A stretch of 60,555 nucleotides of DNA from an uncultured bacterium (GTDB taxonomy: Bacteria; Dictyoglomota; Dictyoglomia; Dictyoglomales; Dictyoglomaceae). Both the position numbers and the translations under genes were made by a program. The DNA is taken from assembly GCA_938034905.1 (NCBI GenBank), contig CALHLF010000027.1:1-60555 (forward strand), in the 5' to 3' direction. Positions 1 through 9,038 of the stretch are shown in pieces (position 1 is the first letter of the stretch; every line of letters begins with the position of its first letter). Under the pieces are notes generated by a model. It ran no database searches and was not told the origin of the DNA. It worked only from the letters and a program-made list of their open reading frames with translations.

Positions 1-145
1 GGTACAGATGGTGATGCCAGGGGACAATTTAGAGATGGAGATAAAGTTAATAAAGCCTGTAGCCTTAGAAGAAGGTTTAAGATTTGCCATAAGGGAAGGT
101 GGCAAAACTGTTGGAGCCGGTGTCGTTACTAAGATCATTGAGTAG
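1..145 (+). CDS. tuf: Elongation factor Tu, C-terminal end (partial)
   Basis: This is the 3' end of a tuf gene cut by the window edge; reading begins at base 2. The last 47 codons encode the EF-Tu C-terminal beta-barrel, including the typical stretch MVMPGDN and the ending [10 protein letters not shown] before a TAG stop. EF-Tu delivers aminoacyl-tRNA to the ribosome as a GTP complex. It lies 16 bp before rpsJ, the usual str-to-S10 operon junction (rpsL-rpsG-fusA-tuf-rpsJ), so co-transcription into the ribosomal protein genes is likely. A second tuf gene starts at the other end of the window. Confidence 0.93.
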   Translation, partial: VQMVMPGDNLEMEIKLIKPVALEEGLRFAIREGGKTVGAGVVTKIIE

Positions 146-161
146 GGAGGAATGATATTTT

Positions 162-482
162 ATGGGTAGCTATTTAGAAAAACAAAGAATTAGAATCCGG
201 CTCAAAGCTTTTGACCACAGAATCTTAGATCAATCAACTAAAAAGATTATTGATACTGTAAGGGGTACAGGAGCAAAGATTTCTGGTCCTATACCTTTAC
301 CTACTAAGGTTAGTAGGTATTGGGTACTGCGTTCTCCTCATGTAAATAAAAATTCTGGAGAGCATTTTGAGATTCGAATACATAAAAGACTTATTGATAT
401 TATAGAACCTACTGCAAAAACTGTAGAGGCTCTTATGAATTTGGAGCTTCCTGCAGGAGTTGAAGTGGAAATTAAAACTTAG
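162..482 (+). CDS. rpsJ: 30S ribosomal protein S10 (NusE)
   Basis: S10 of the 30S head, which also acts as NusE in transcription antitermination. The 106-residue product has the family hallmarks [10 protein letters not shown] near the N-terminus and [16 protein letters not shown] in the middle. It is the normal length; the N-terminus is a few residues longer than the common MAKQKIRIRL form. A GGGAGG Shine-Dalgarno (SD) sequence at about 145-150 supports the ATG at 162. It follows tuf and heads the S10 operon. Confidence 0.97.
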   Translation: MGSYLEKQRIRIRLKAFDHRILDQSTKKIIDTVRGTGAKISGPIPLPTKVSRYWVLRSPHVNKNSGEHFEIRIHKRLIDIIEPTAKTVEALMNLELPAGVEVEIKT

Positions 483-499
483 AGAAGAGGGGATTAAAA

Positions 500-1159
500 A
501 TGTCTGCACCAACAACAAAGGCGATTTTAGGAAGAAAGATTGGTATGACTCAAATTTTTGGTAAAAATGGGGAGGTAATCCCTGTTACAGTAGTAAAGGG
601 AGGACCATGTTTTGTACTCTCTCTAAAAGTAGAAGAGAAGGATGGATATAATGCTATTCAATTAGGGTATGAGCAGTGTAAGGAAACAAAGTTAAATAAA
701 CCTCAAAGAGGGTTTTTCAAGAAACTTGGTTTTCCACCTTTTAAGATTGTTAAGGAAATAAGGGTCTTAAATCCCTATGAATATAAACAAGGACAACAAA
801 TTACAGTTGATATTTTTAAAGAAGGAGAATTAGTGGATATAACAGGAAGAACTAAAGGCAGAGGTTTTACAAGTCATATAAAACTTTGGAATTTTAGCAG
901 AGGAAGAATGTCACATGGATCTAAGTGTCATAGGAGACGTGCATCGATTGGAGCAGGTGGTGTTCAGCATGTTATGAAAGGACAAAAAATGGCGGGTAGA
1001 TATGGAAACGAGTTAGTAACCATTCAAAATTTAGAGATTGTTCAGGTTGATAAGGAGAAAAGTCTGCTACTTATAAAAGGTGCAATTCCAGGTCCTCCGG
1101 GAAATTTACTTACAATTAGAAAAGCTGTTAAAACTCTAAGGAAGGGGATAGAAAAATGA
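500..1159 (+). CDS. rplC: 50S ribosomal protein L3
   Basis: L3 binds near the 3' end of 23S rRNA and helps start 50S assembly. The product is 219 residues, normal for the family, begins with a typical ILGRKIGMTQIF motif and contains the basic finger with MSHGSKCHRR that reaches toward the peptidyl transferase centre. An AGAGGGG-like SD lies before the ATG. Its stop overlaps the rplD start by 4 bp, indicating translational coupling within the S10 operon. Confidence 0.97.
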   Translation: MSAPTTKAILGRKIGMTQIFGKNGEVIPVTVVKGGPCFVLSLKVEEKDGYNAIQLGYEQCKETKLNKPQRGFFKKLGFPPFKIVKEIRVLNPYEYKQGQQITVDIFKEGELVDITGRTKGRGFTSHIKLWNFSRGRMSHGSKCHRRRASIGAGGVQHVMKGQKMAGRYGNELVTIQNLEIVQVDKEKSLLLIKGAIPGPPGNLLTIRKAVKTLRKGIEK

Positions 1160-1785
1160 TTCAAGTTCCTGTTTATAATCAAAATGCGGAAAAGGTTTCT
1201 GAAATAGAACTTAAAGAAGAACTGTTTGGAGTAAAAACAAGACCAGATTTATTCCATATGTGTGTTGTTATGCATTTAGCAAATGGAAGACAGGGGACTC
1301 ATTCTACAAAAAGAAGATCAGAAGTCAATAGGAGTGGAAGAAAGGTCTGGCCTCAAAAGGGAACAGGACATGCTCGTCAAGGAGATAGAAAGGCAACCCA
1401 TTGGGTAGGCGGAGGAAGACCCTTTGGGCCAAAACCTAGGGACTATTCTTACAAAATGCCTAAGAAGATGAGAAGGTTAGCCATTAGATCTGCTTTATCT
1501 ACAAAATTAAGAGAGAATAGCCTGATAATTTTAGATAAAATTGAACTTTCTCAGCCAAAAACAAAAGAGTTTTTGAAAATTTTAGATAATTTTGGATTAA
1601 GGAATTCCTCTGTTCTTGTAAGTCTTCCAGTGAAAGATGAATCTGTAAAAAGAGCAACTTTAAATATTAAGAATGTTAAAACAATGATTGCCTCTTGCTT
1701 AAATGTTTATGATTTATTAAAATATGACTATTTGATACTCACTGTAGATGCAATTTCTGTTTTAGAGGAGGCATTTTTAAAATGA
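1156..1785 (+). CDS. rplD: 50S ribosomal protein L4
   Basis: L4 of the large subunit, which lines the peptide exit tunnel and in enterobacteria represses its own S10 operon. The 209-residue protein carries the long basic tunnel loop, recognisable as GTGHARQGDRKATHW followed by GGGRPFGPKPRDYSY around residues 70-100. It overlaps rplC by 4 bp and rplW by 4 bp. No L4-type leader can be judged because the operon start lies outside the window. Confidence 0.97.
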   Translation: MIQVPVYNQNAEKVSEIELKEELFGVKTRPDLFHMCVVMHLANGRQGTHSTKRRSEVNRSGRKVWPQKGTGHARQGDRKATHWVGGGRPFGPKPRDYSYKMPKKMRRLAIRSALSTKLRENSLIILDKIELSQPKTKEFLKILDNFGLRNSSVLVSLPVKDESVKRATLNIKNVKTMIASCLNVYDLLKYDYLILTVDAISVLEEAFLK

Positions 1786-2069
1786 AGGATCCATATCTTG
1801 TAGTTTTAAGACCTATAATCTCAGAAAAAAGTACAAGCTTATCAAAATATGGGAAGTATGTTTTTGAAATAGCAAGAGATGCAAATAAGATTGATGTTAG
1901 AAGGGCAATAGAAGAAATTTTTAAGGTTAAAGTTAAGAAAGTTTCAATTATAAATGAAAAACCTAAGTTAAGAAGATTAGGAATGGCTCAAGGTTATACT
2001 TCAAGAAGAAAAAAGGCAATTGTAACTTTACAGCCAGGATATAAAATTGAGCTAATTAGTGGAGTATAG
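1782..2069 (+). CDS. rplW: 50S ribosomal protein L23
   Basis: L23 sits at the tunnel exit and docks trigger factor and SRP. The 95-residue sequence has the family start [13 protein letters not shown] and the region [19 protein letters not shown] followed by a basic loop. Length is normal. The ATG overlaps the rplD stop by 4 bp, preceded by GAGGAGG at about 1766-1772, so start choice is firm. Confidence 0.97.
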   Translation: MKDPYLVVLRPIISEKSTSLSKYGKYVFEIARDANKIDVRRAIEEIFKVKVKKVSIINEKPKLRRLGMAQGYTSRRKKAIVTLQPGYKIELISGV

Positions 2070-2080
2070 GAGGTATTGTT

Positions 2081-2926
2081 ATGCCACTTAAGAAGTTACG
2101 ACCTATTACACCAGGAACAAGACATGCTCTTCTTCCAGATTTTTCTGAGATAACAAAGGAAGAGCCAGAAAAATCTTTAGTTATTCCTTTGAAAAAATCT
2201 GGAGGAAGGAATAATTTTGGTCATGTAACAGTAAGATTTAGAGGTGGAGGACATAAAAGACTTTATAGAATAATTGATTTTAAAAGAGATAAGGATAATA
2301 TTCCAGCAAAAGTAATAAGTATCGAATACGATCCAAATAGATCAGCAAGAATTGCTTTATTAAGTTATTTAGATGGTGAAAAAAGATATATTATAGCCCC
2401 AGAAGGATTGAAGGTTGGAGATATGGTAGTTTCTGGAGAAGAAGTAGATATAAAGGTGGGAAATAATCTTCCTCTAAAAAATATTCCAGATGGTACTTTA
2501 ATACATAATTTAGAACTCTATCCTGGAAAAGGAGGGCAATTAGTAAGAGCTGCTGGAACTTATGCTCAAATCCTTGGAAAAGAAGGAAATTGGGCTTACG
2601 TTCGTCTTCCTTCTGGAGAAATAAGACTCTTTGATCTAAGATGTAGAGCGACTATTGGACAAGTGGGAAATATTGATCATAAGAATGTTATTTTAGGAAA
2701 AGCAGGTAGGAATAGATGGTTGGGAAGAAGACCTCATGTTAGGGGTTCTGCTATGAATCCTGTAGATCATCCTCATGGTGGAGGCGAAGGTAAAGCTCCT
2801 ATAGGACATCCAGGTCCTCTTACTCCATGGGGTAAACCAACCTTAGGATATAAGACCCGTAAGAGAAAAAAGTGGTCTGACCGATTTATTATTCAAAGGG
2901 CTAATGAGAAGAAAGAGATAAAGTAG
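2081..2926 (+). CDS. rplB: 50S ribosomal protein L2
   Basis: L2 is a core 50S protein needed for subunit association and peptidyl transfer. The 281-residue product shows the conserved segment [16 protein letters not shown] near residue 225, containing the histidine long implicated near the peptidyl transferase centre, and a lysine/arginine-rich C-terminus. AGGAGG lies 7 bases before the ATG. It is in the standard position between rplW and rpsS. Confidence 0.98.
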   Translation: MPLKKLRPITPGTRHALLPDFSEITKEEPEKSLVIPLKKSGGRNNFGHVTVRFRGGGHKRLYRIIDFKRDKDNIPAKVISIEYDPNRSARIALLSYLDGEKRYIIAPEGLKVGDMVVSGEEVDIKVGNNLPLKNIPDGTLIHNLELYPGKGGQLVRAAGTYAQILGKEGNWAYVRLPSGEIRLFDLRCRATIGQVGNIDHKNVILGKAGRNRWLGRRPHVRGSAMNPVDHPHGGGEGKAPIGHPGPLTPWGKPTLGYKTRKRKKWSDRFIIQRANEKKEIK

Positions 2927-2938
2927 AGGTGAAAGTTT

Positions 2939-3223
2939 ATGGGACGATCATTAAAAAAAGGACCTTATGTAGATCCAAAACTCTTGGCTAAAGTTCGAAA
3001 ACTTAATGAAAGAGGAGAAAAACTGATAATCAAAACATGGTCAAGAAGATCTGTTATAGTACCAGAAATGGTAGGACATACTATTGCAGTTTATAATGGG
3101 AGAAAACATATTCCTATTTATATTACGGAAAATATGATAGGACATAGATTAGGGGAATTTGCACCTACTCGTACTTTTACAGGGCACAGAATTCCTACAG
3201 CGAGAATTACAGCTATCAAATAA
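2939..3223 (+). CDS. rpsS: 30S ribosomal protein S19
   Basis: S19 of the 30S head, near the A-site finger and S13. The 94-residue protein begins [15 protein letters not shown] and contains [20 protein letters not shown] and [13 protein letters not shown], all family signatures. Length is normal. An AGAGGTGA SD precedes the ATG. It stands between rplB and rplV as in most bacteria. Confidence 0.98.
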   Translation: MGRSLKKGPYVDPKLLAKVRKLNERGEKLIIKTWSRRSVIVPEMVGHTIAVYNGRKHIPIYITENMIGHRLGEFAPTRTFTGHRIPTARITAIK

Positions 3224-3238
3224 GGAGGTAAATTATAA

Positions 3239-3583
3239 ATGTTTGAAGTAAAAGCGGAAAGTAAATATGTAAGGATATCTCCTTATAAAGCAAGAAGAGT
3301 TTTGGATTTAGTAAGAGGGAAAATGGTAAATGAAGCAGAGGCGATTTTAGAGGCTTTACCTCATAAGGCTGCATATTTTATATTAAAATGCTTAAGATCT
3401 GCAAAAGCAAATGCAGAACATAACTTTGGATTAAGAGGAGATAGATTATATATCTCTCGTGCATGGATAAATGAGGCTTCAAGATGGAAAAGAATTAATC
3501 CAAGAGCTCGAGGGCGTGCTGATATAATTCAGAAAAGAAATAGTCATATAGTTATATACGTTCAAGAAAAAGAGGAGGGATAA
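3239..3583 (+). CDS. rplV: 50S ribosomal protein L22
   Basis: L22 lines the exit tunnel beside L4 and is a known site of macrolide-resistance changes in other bacteria. The 114-residue protein has [18 protein letters not shown] at the start and ending features of the beta-hairpin, [24 protein letters not shown] at about 3223-3228 supports the ATG. One base separates it from rpsC. Confidence 0.97.
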   Translation: MFEVKAESKYVRISPYKARRVLDLVRGKMVNEAEAILEALPHKAAYFILKCLRSAKANAEHNFGLRGDRLYISRAWINEASRWKRINPRARGRADIIQKRNSHIVIYVQEKEEG

Positions 3584-3584
3584 A

Positions 3585-4316
3585 GTGGGACAGAAGACAC
3601 ACCCTTATGGTTTTAGATTGGGTATTATAAAAAATTGGAAAAGTCATTGGTTTGCAGTAAAATTAGATTATTCTACTTTATTACACGAAGATTGGAGTAT
3701 AAGAAATTATATTAAAACAAACTATTCTCAAGCAGGTGTTTCTTTAATTGAGATAGAAAGGAAAGTAGCAAATAGAGTAGACATTACTATCCATACTGCA
3801 AGACCGGGAATGCTTATTGGACGTGGAGGTATGGAGATAGAAAATATTCGTAAAAATCTAATAAAATTAACAGGAAAGAATGTCTTTATATCTGTAAAAG
3901 AGATAAAAAATCCTGAAACTGATGCTCAACTGGTTGCAGAGAATATTGCTGCTCAGATTGAAAGAAGGGTGAATTATAAAAGAGCAATGAAACAAGCAAT
4001 AAATAGAGCTTTACGTGCAGGAGTAAAGGGGATAAAGGTAATGTGTTCTGGAAGATTAAATGGAGCTGAAATTGCAAGATCTGAATGGTTTAGGGAAGGA
4101 AGAATTCCCCTTCAAACTCTGAGAGCAGATATTGATTATGGTTTTGCAGAAGCGAGGACTATCTCAGGAGTTATAGGAGTAAAGGTATGGATTTATCATG
4201 GAGATAAACCAGAATTAGGAAAGGAAATTACAGAAGAAATTCCTACTGGAACAACTGGAATTTTACTTGACGAAGATTTTGAAAGAGATGAGGTGGATTA
4301 CGATGTTGATGCCTAA
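3585..4316 (+). CDS. rpsC: 30S ribosomal protein S3
   Basis: S3 forms the mRNA entry site of the 30S subunit. The 243-residue product starts with [14 protein letters not shown] and has a type II KH domain with [16 protein letters not shown] at about residues 74-90. The start is GTG at 3585, placed just after the rplV stop and after GAGGAGG. The acidic C-terminal tail is longer than in the shortest homologues. The gene overlaps rplP by 14 bp, suggesting coupling. Confidence 0.97.
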   Translation: MGQKTHPYGFRLGIIKNWKSHWFAVKLDYSTLLHEDWSIRNYIKTNYSQAGVSLIEIERKVANRVDITIHTARPGMLIGRGGMEIENIRKNLIKLTGKNVFISVKEIKNPETDAQLVAENIAAQIERRVNYKRAMKQAINRALRAGVKGIKVMCSGRLNGAEIARSEWFREGRIPLQTLRADIDYGFAEARTISGVIGVKVWIYHGDKPELGKEITEEIPTGTTGILLDEDFERDEVDYDVDA

Positions 4317-4722
4317 GAGGGTTAAATATAGAAAACAGCATCGGGGTAGGTTGAAGGGAAAAGCAAGCCGTGGAAATAGAGTAATTTTTGGGGAGTACGG
4401 AATTCAATCCTTAGCCCCTGCATGGATTACTAGTGAACAAATCGAAGCAGTTCGTAGGACTCTTACTCGTTATGCAGGGAAAAATGGAAGGGTATGGATT
4501 AGAATATTCCCTGATAAGTCTGTTACTGCAAGACCCGCAGAAAGTAGAATGGGTGGTGGCAAGGGTGATGTAAAGGATTGGGTGGCTGTTGTAAGACCAG
4601 GAACTATTCTTTTTGAGATAGCTGGAATACCTGAAGAGGATGCAAAAGAAGCAGTAAGAGTAGCAGGATCAAAACTTCCTATTAAAGTGCGTTTTGTATC
4701 TCGGGAGATAGGTGGTGAATAA
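4303..4722 (+). CDS. rplP: 50S ribosomal protein L16
   Basis: L16 organises the tRNA binding sites of the 50S subunit. The chosen ATG at 4303 gives a 139-residue protein with the very common beginning [16 protein letters not shown]; an AGGTGG SD lies at 4291-4296. The open frame extends upstream to a TTG at 4267, but that part overlaps rpsC and matches no L16. Family signatures GSQxL-like [14 protein letters not shown] and [19 protein letters not shown] are present. Confidence 0.95.
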   Translation: MLMPKRVKYRKQHRGRLKGKASRGNRVIFGEYGIQSLAPAWITSEQIEAVRRTLTRYAGKNGRVWIRIFPDKSVTARPAESRMGGGKGDVKDWVAVVRPGTILFEIAGIPEEDAKEAVRVAGSKLPIKVRFVSREIGGE

Positions 4723-4724
4723 TT

Positions 4725-4922
4725 ATGGTTAAGGCAAGAGAATTGCGAGAAAAAACTGACGAAGAGTTAAAAGAGGAGTTAAAAAGGCTCAGGCTTGAAC
4801 TTTTTAATCTTCGATTTCAATTTAAAACTGGGGGTCTTACAAATCCTCATAAGATAAAAGCAGTTAGAAAGGATATAGCAAGAATCTTGACAATATTAAG
4901 AGAACGAGAGCTTAAATCTTGA
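4725..4922 (+). CDS. rpmC: 50S ribosomal protein L29
   Basis: L29 is a small helical protein near the tunnel exit. The 65-residue product has the standard helix-turn-helix pattern [18 protein letters not shown] followed by [14 protein letters not shown]. It begins 2 bp after rplP, whose end supplies a GGTGG SD. Length and position are normal. Confidence 0.96.
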   Translation: MVKARELREKTDEELKEELKRLRLELFNLRFQFKTGGLTNPHKIKAVRKDIARILTILRERELKS

Positions 4923-4939
4923 AGTGAGGAGAGAAAGAT

Positions 4940-5254
4940 ATGGCAGGTAAAAGGAGAGAAATGATTGGTAGGGTAGTTAGTGCTAAAATGCAAAAGACTA
5001 TTGTAGTTCGTGTAGAGACTACTTTTTCTCATCCGTTATATAAAAAAACAGTTAAAAAGATAAAAAAATATAAAGTTCATGATGAAAAACAAGAAGCGAG
5101 AGAAGGAGATCTTGTTTTAATTCAAGAAACAAGACCATTAAGTAAAGAAAAAAGATGGAGATTAGTAAAAATATTAAGAAAAGAAGAGGCTCTTCCTACT
5201 TTAACTGAAGAAACATTAGAGGAAGGTGATGTAAATGATTCGTCCTCAAACTAG
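4940..5254 (+). CDS. rpsQ: 30S ribosomal protein S17
   Basis: S17 is a primary 16S rRNA binder with an OB fold. The first 80 or so residues match the family ([47 protein letters not shown]). At 104 residues it is longer than the usual 80-90, with an extra C-terminal tail rich in Leu, Glu and Ser. That tail overlaps the first 20 bp of rplN, so it may have arisen by read-through into the next gene's start. An SD GTGAGGAGAG precedes the ATG. Confidence 0.95.
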   Translation: MAGKRREMIGRVVSAKMQKTIVVRVETTFSHPLYKKTVKKIKKYKVHDEKQEAREGDLVLIQETRPLSKEKRWRLVKILRKEEALPTLTEETLEEGDVNDSSSN

Positions 5255-5597
5255 ATTAGTTGTAGCAGATAATAGTGGAGCAAAAGAAATAATGTGTTTT
5301 AGAATATTAGGGAAAAAAACCGTTGCAGAAGTTGGAGATATAATTGTTGCCAGTGTTAAAGATGCTATTCCTCGAGCAAATATTAAAAAGGGAGATGTGG
5401 TTTATGCAGTTATTATTAGAACAAGAAAAGAAATAAGAAGAAAAGATGGGTCTTATGTAAGGTTTGATGATAATGCTGCAGTTATTATAGATAAACAAGG
5501 AAATCCTAAAGGAACAAGAGTCTTTGGTCCAGTAGCAAGGGAATTGAGAGATAAGAATTTTACAAAAATTATATCCTTAGCTGCCGAAGTAGTATAA
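5235..5597 (+). CDS. rplN: 50S ribosomal protein L14
   Basis: L14 lies at the subunit interface and binds the silencing factor RsfS in other bacteria. The 120-residue product is of standard length, begins [18 protein letters not shown] and has the conserved [11 protein letters not shown] and [13 protein letters not shown] segments. Its ATG lies within the end of rpsQ (20 bp overlap), with a GGAAGGTGA SD. Start choice is firm from conservation. Confidence 0.97.
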   Translation: MIRPQTRLVVADNSGAKEIMCFRILGKKTVAEVGDIIVASVKDAIPRANIKKGDVVYAVIIRTRKEIRRKDGSYVRFDDNAAVIIDKQGNPKGTRVFGPVARELRDKNFTKIISLAAEVV

Positions 5598-5609
5598 GGA
5601 GGAAAGATT

Positions 5610-5933
5610 ATGAGTTTTGGTATAAAAAAAGGAGATTTAGTGTTAGTTATAGCGGGTAAAGATAAAGGGAAAAGAGGGAAAGTAATAAGCGTTCTTCCTA
5701 AGGAAGAGAAAATAGTTATAGAAGGTATAAATATGGTTAAAAGACATACTAGACCTACCCCTAAAAATAGACAAGGGGGTATTGTTGAGAAACCTGCCCC
5801 TCTCTTTAAATGTAAGGTTATGTTAATTTGTCCCCGTTGTAATCAGCCAACAAGAGTTAAATATTCCTTTTTAGAAAGTGGACAAAAGGTGAGAGTATGT
5901 AAAAAATGTAATGAAATTATTGATCAGGTGTGA
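5610..5933 (+). CDS. rplX: 50S ribosomal protein L24
   Basis: L24 is an early 50S assembly protein with a KOW domain ([19 protein letters not shown] at residues 7-25). The 107-residue protein also has a C-terminal CPRC...CKKC pair that could bind zinc. Length is normal. AAGGAGG lies before the ATG. It is followed by rplE after a short gap, the standard spc order. Confidence 0.96.
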   Translation: MSFGIKKGDLVLVIAGKDKGKRGKVISVLPKEEKIVIEGINMVKRHTRPTPKNRQGGIVEKPAPLFKCKVMLICPRCNQPTRVKYSFLESGQKVRVCKKCNEIIDQV

Positions 5934-5948
5934 TAGGGAGGAATATAT

Positions 5949-6488
5949 ATGGAAATTCTGAAACAAAAATACAAAGAGGAAATTATTCCAGAAATGATGA
6001 GAAAGTTTGGATATAAAAATCCAATGGCTGTTCCTCGATTAGAGAAGATTGTGGTAAATATAGGAGTAAGTGATGCTGTACAAAACCCTTCTGCTATTGA
6101 TTCTGCCTTGAAAGATTTGGCTATAATAACAGGACAGAAGCCCTTGATAAGAAGAGCAAGAAAGTCGATATCAAATTTCCATTTAAGAAAAGGTATGCCC
6201 ATAGGACTAAAGGTAACATTAAGAGGAGAAAGAATGTATGCCTTCTTGTATAAGTTGATAAATATTGCTCTACCAAGAGTAAGGGATTTTCAGGGCGTTT
6301 CCCCTAACTCCTTTGATGGTAGAGGTAATTATACTCTTGGAATAAAAGAACAATTAATTTTTCCGGAAATTGAATATGATAAAATAGATAAAATAAGGGG
6401 AATGGATATTACTATAGTTACTACTGCAAAAACTGATGAGGAAGCAAAAGAACTTTTGTCTCTTTTTGGTATGCCCTTTAGAAAATAA
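5949..6488 (+). CDS. rplE: 50S ribosomal protein L5
   Basis: L5 of the central protuberance binds 5S rRNA. The 179-residue product has the family motifs [34 protein letters not shown] and [19 protein letters not shown]-like sequence (here [19 protein letters not shown]). Length is normal. A GGGAGGA SD supports the ATG at 5949. Confidence 0.97.
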   Translation: MEILKQKYKEEIIPEMMRKFGYKNPMAVPRLEKIVVNIGVSDAVQNPSAIDSALKDLAIITGQKPLIRRARKSISNFHLRKGMPIGLKVTLRGERMYAFLYKLINIALPRVRDFQGVSPNSFDGRGNYTLGIKEQLIFPEIEYDKIDKIRGMDITIVTTAKTDEEAKELLSLFGMPFRK

Positions 6489-6512
6489 AAATTTAAAGTG
6501 AGGGAGGAAATT

Positions 6513-6698
6513 GTGGCAAAAAAATCTCAAATTGTTAAATGGTTAAAACCAAAAAAATTTAAGGTTAGAGAATATAATAGATGTAAAATCTGTGGAAGAC
6601 CAAGGGGATACATAAGAAAATTTGGTCTTTGTAGACTTTGCTTTAGAGAATTAGCTCTTAAAGGAGAAATTCCTGGAGTTAGAAAGGCAAGTTGGTAG
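6513..6698 (+). CDS. rpsZ: 30S ribosomal protein S14, zinc-binding short form
   Basis: Short S14 of the type Z family, 61 residues from the GTG at 6513, which has GGGAGG at 6502-6507. An in-frame GTG at 6498 would add five unlikely residues (REEIV), so I reject it. Two CxxC pairs (CKIC near residue 24 and CRLC near residue 40) form a zinc ribbon, the ancestral C+ form. S14 completes 30S head assembly. It sits between rplE and rpsH. Confidence 0.95.
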   Translation: MAKKSQIVKWLKPKKFKVREYNRCKICGRPRGYIRKFGLCRLCFRELALKGEIPGVRKASW

Positions 6699-6710
6699 GA
6701 GGTTTTTGCT

Positions 6711-7106
6711 ATGACACTTACAGATCCCATTGCAGATATGTTAGTAAGAATTAATAATGCGAATCAAAGAAGAAAATCTATAGTTGATATCCCATTTTCA
6801 AAATTAAAGCTTAATATAACAGAACTTTTATTGAGAGAAGGGTATATTGAGAAATATGAAGTTAGTGGGGAGGAACCTAAAAAATTTATTCGTATCTACT
6901 TAAAATATTTCAACAAGGAACCAGTGATTCAAGGGGTTAAAAGGGTCAGTAAACCCGGAAGAAGATATTATGTAAGTAAAGATGAGATACCTAGGGTTCT
7001 TGGAGGATTAGGAGTTGTTATACTTTCTACCTCAAAAGGAATAATGACCGATAAAGAAGCAAGGGCTTTAGGAATTGGTGGTGAAGTTCTTTGTATGATT
7101 TGGTAA
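6711..7106 (+). CDS. rpsH: 30S ribosomal protein S8
   Basis: S8 binds the central domain of 16S rRNA and in E. coli represses the spc operon. The 131-residue protein starts with [14 protein letters not shown] and ends with the family pattern [34 protein letters not shown] lies 8 bases before the ATG at 6711. Length and position are normal. Confidence 0.97.
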   Translation: MTLTDPIADMLVRINNANQRRKSIVDIPFSKLKLNITELLLREGYIEKYEVSGEEPKKFIRIYLKYFNKEPVIQGVKRVSKPGRRYYVSKDEIPRVLGGLGVVILSTSKGIMTDKEARALGIGGEVLCMIW

Positions 7107-7121
7107 AGGAGGAAGATAAAA

Positions 7122-7664
7122 ATGTCAAGAATAGGTAAGAAACCAATAACAATACCAGAGAAAGTAGAGGTAGAGCTTATAGGAGAAAATAGTTTAAGAG
7201 TAAAAGGTCCTTTGGGAGTTTTAGAAAAAACTTTTCATCCGTTGATATCAATAAGAACTCAAGACCATCAAATTATAGTAGAAAGATCTAATGATGAAAA
7301 ATTTACTAAAGCTCTTCATGGATTAACAAGAGCTCTTATTAATAATATGGTTCTTGGGGTTACTCAGGGTTTTGAAAAGAAATTAGAAATACAAGGTACG
7401 GGATATAGAGCGAGAATTCAAGGAAATAAATTAGTTATGGATTTAGGATTTTCTCATACAGTGGAGTTGGAAATACCTGAAGACTTAAGTGTAAATGTAG
7501 AAGATAATACTAAAATAACAGTAAAAGGAATAGATAAAGAGAAGGTAGGCCAATTTGCTGCTTATATTCGTAGTATTAAACCTGCAGAGCCTTACAAGGG
7601 TAAGGGTATTAGATATCTTGGCGAAAGAATTCGTCAAAAAGCTGGCAAGGCAGGTAAAAAATAG
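7122..7664 (+). CDS. rplF: 50S ribosomal protein L6
   Basis: L6 near the factor-binding site of the 50S subunit. The 180-residue product begins [16 protein letters not shown] and has the C-terminal signature [16 protein letters not shown] followed by [11 protein letters not shown]. Two related beta-rich halves are expected and the length fits. AAAGGAGG precedes the ATG. Confidence 0.97.
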   Translation: MSRIGKKPITIPEKVEVELIGENSLRVKGPLGVLEKTFHPLISIRTQDHQIIVERSNDEKFTKALHGLTRALINNMVLGVTQGFEKKLEIQGTGYRARIQGNKLVMDLGFSHTVELEIPEDLSVNVEDNTKITVKGIDKEKVGQFAAYIRSIKPAEPYKGKGIRYLGERIRQKAGKAGKK

Positions 7665-7675
7665 GAGGTAAATAT

Positions 7676-8044
7676 ATGATTATAAAAGAGTCAAGAAAAG
7701 AAAAGAGAAAGATAAGACATCTAAGAATAAGAAAGAAAATTTTGGGAACTCCAGAAAGGCCACGTTTATCTGTTTATAAGAGTTTAAGATATATCTACGC
7801 TCAGATAATTGACGATACAAAAGGGCATACATTGGTTTCTGCTTCTTCTTTAGAGAAGGAGTTAAGATCCCAACTAAAATCTACAGATAATATTGAAGCA
7901 GCACAATTAATAGGGAAAACTATTGCAAAAAGGGCTTTGGAAAAAGGAATAAAAAAAGTAGTTTTTGATAGAGGTGGATTTTTATATCATGGAAAAATAA
8001 AAGCTCTTGCTGATAGTGCAAGGGCAGAAGGATTGGAATTTTAG
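7676..8044 (+). CDS. rplR: 50S ribosomal protein L18
   Basis: L18 bridges 5S and 23S rRNA. The 122-residue protein has the pattern [20 protein letters not shown] and a C-terminus [22 protein letters not shown], typical of the family. An AGGAGG SD precedes the ATG at 7676. Position between rplF and rpsE is standard. Confidence 0.97.
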   Translation: MIIKESRKEKRKIRHLRIRKKILGTPERPRLSVYKSLRYIYAQIIDDTKGHTLVSASSLEKELRSQLKSTDNIEAAQLIGKTIAKRALEKGIKKVVFDRGGFLYHGKIKALADSARAEGLEF

Positions 8045-8064
8045 AAAGTAGGGAGGGAAAATAA

Positions 8065-8595
8065 TTGAGTAAAGAATTAGAACCTATTTTTAAAGAAAGG
8101 GTTGTAGAAATTAGAAGAGTGGCGAAGGTTGTTAAAGGAGGAAAAAATTTAAGATTTAGAGCTTTAGTTGTTGTTGGAGATGAGCAGGGAACTGTGGGAG
8201 TTGGAATCGCAAAAGCAGCAGAAGTACCTGATGCTATTAGAAAAGCAATAAGAAAGGCGAAAAAAAACGCTGTAAAAATTGCTTTGACTAAAGGCACTAT
8301 TCCTCATGAGGCTATTGGTAGACTAGGTGCTTCTAAGATCTTGTTGAAACCTGCCGCTCCTGGTACTGGGGTTATTGCTGGAGGAGCTGCGAGAGCTGTG
8401 TTAGAGTTAGCAGGAGTTAAGAATGTTTTAGCAAAATCCTTAGGATCAACTACTGCTATAAATTTAGCCCAAGCAACTTTAAATGCATTAAAATCTTTAA
8501 GGGGACTTCCTGAGATAGCAAAAATGAGAGGAAAGAGAATAAACGAAATTATAGGAATTTCTCAGAGGTCCTTAGGTGAGGAGGGAGAAAATTGA
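8065..8595 (+). CDS. rpsE: 30S ribosomal protein S5
   Basis: S5 helps maintain decoding accuracy. The 176-residue protein starts at TTG 8065 behind GGGAGG at about 8051-8056. It has the double-stranded RNA-binding part ([19 protein letters not shown]) and the conserved [18 protein letters not shown] region. The next gene, rplO, overlaps its stop by 4 bp, leaving no room for rpmD, which usually sits here. Confidence 0.96.
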   Translation: MSKELEPIFKERVVEIRRVAKVVKGGKNLRFRALVVVGDEQGTVGVGIAKAAEVPDAIRKAIRKAKKNAVKIALTKGTIPHEAIGRLGASKILLKPAAPGTGVIAGGAARAVLELAGVKNVLAKSLGSTTAINLAQATLNALKSLRGLPEIAKMRGKRINEIIGISQRSLGEEGEN

Positions 8596-9038
8596 AACTT
8601 TTTGAATTAAGGCCAAAACCAGGATCAAAAAAAAAGCCCAAAAGAATAGGTTGTGGATATGCTGCTTCAGGGAAATATGCTGGAAGGGGAATGAGTGGAC
8701 AGAATTCAAGAACAGGAGATGGTACTCGTCCAGGTTTTGAGGGTGGTCAAACACCTCTTACCCGACGACTTCCAAAGCTTGGTGGTATACCAAATGCTCC
8801 TTATAGAAAATATACTGTAGTTAATTTAAAAGTTTTAGAGGAAAAATTTAATCCCAATGATGTTGTAGATCCAGAGGTTTTACTACAGAAAAAAATAATC
8901 AAAAAAATCAATTTTGGCGTAAAAATATTAGGGGATGGAGAACTTTCAAAACCATTAATTGTGAAGGCTCATTCCTTTAGTGCCTCAGCTCAAGAGAAAA
9001 TTGAGAGAGTAGGCGGAAAAGTAGAGGTGATTAAATAG
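8592..9038 (+). CDS. rplO: 50S ribosomal protein L15
   Basis: L15 is a late 50S assembly protein. The 148-residue product has the Gly/Arg-rich start [19 protein letters not shown], then [18 protein letters not shown], both family marks. Start is TTG 8592, overlapping the rpsE stop by 4 bp, behind GAGGAGGGAG. It is directly followed by secY with a 1-bp overlap. Confidence 0.96.
   Translation: MKLFELRPKPGSKKKPKRIGCGYAASGKYAGRGMSGQNSRTGDGTRPGFEGGQTPLTRRLPKLGGIPNAPYRKYTVVNLKVLEEKFNPNDVVDPEVLLQKKIIKKINFGVKILGDGELSKPLIVKAHSFSASAQEKIERVGGKVEVIK

Noticed and set aside
4267-4302. Longer L16 starting at TTG 4267
   Set aside because: The additional residues overlap rpsC, are not conserved and lack an SD; ATG 4303 gives the common MLMPKRV start.
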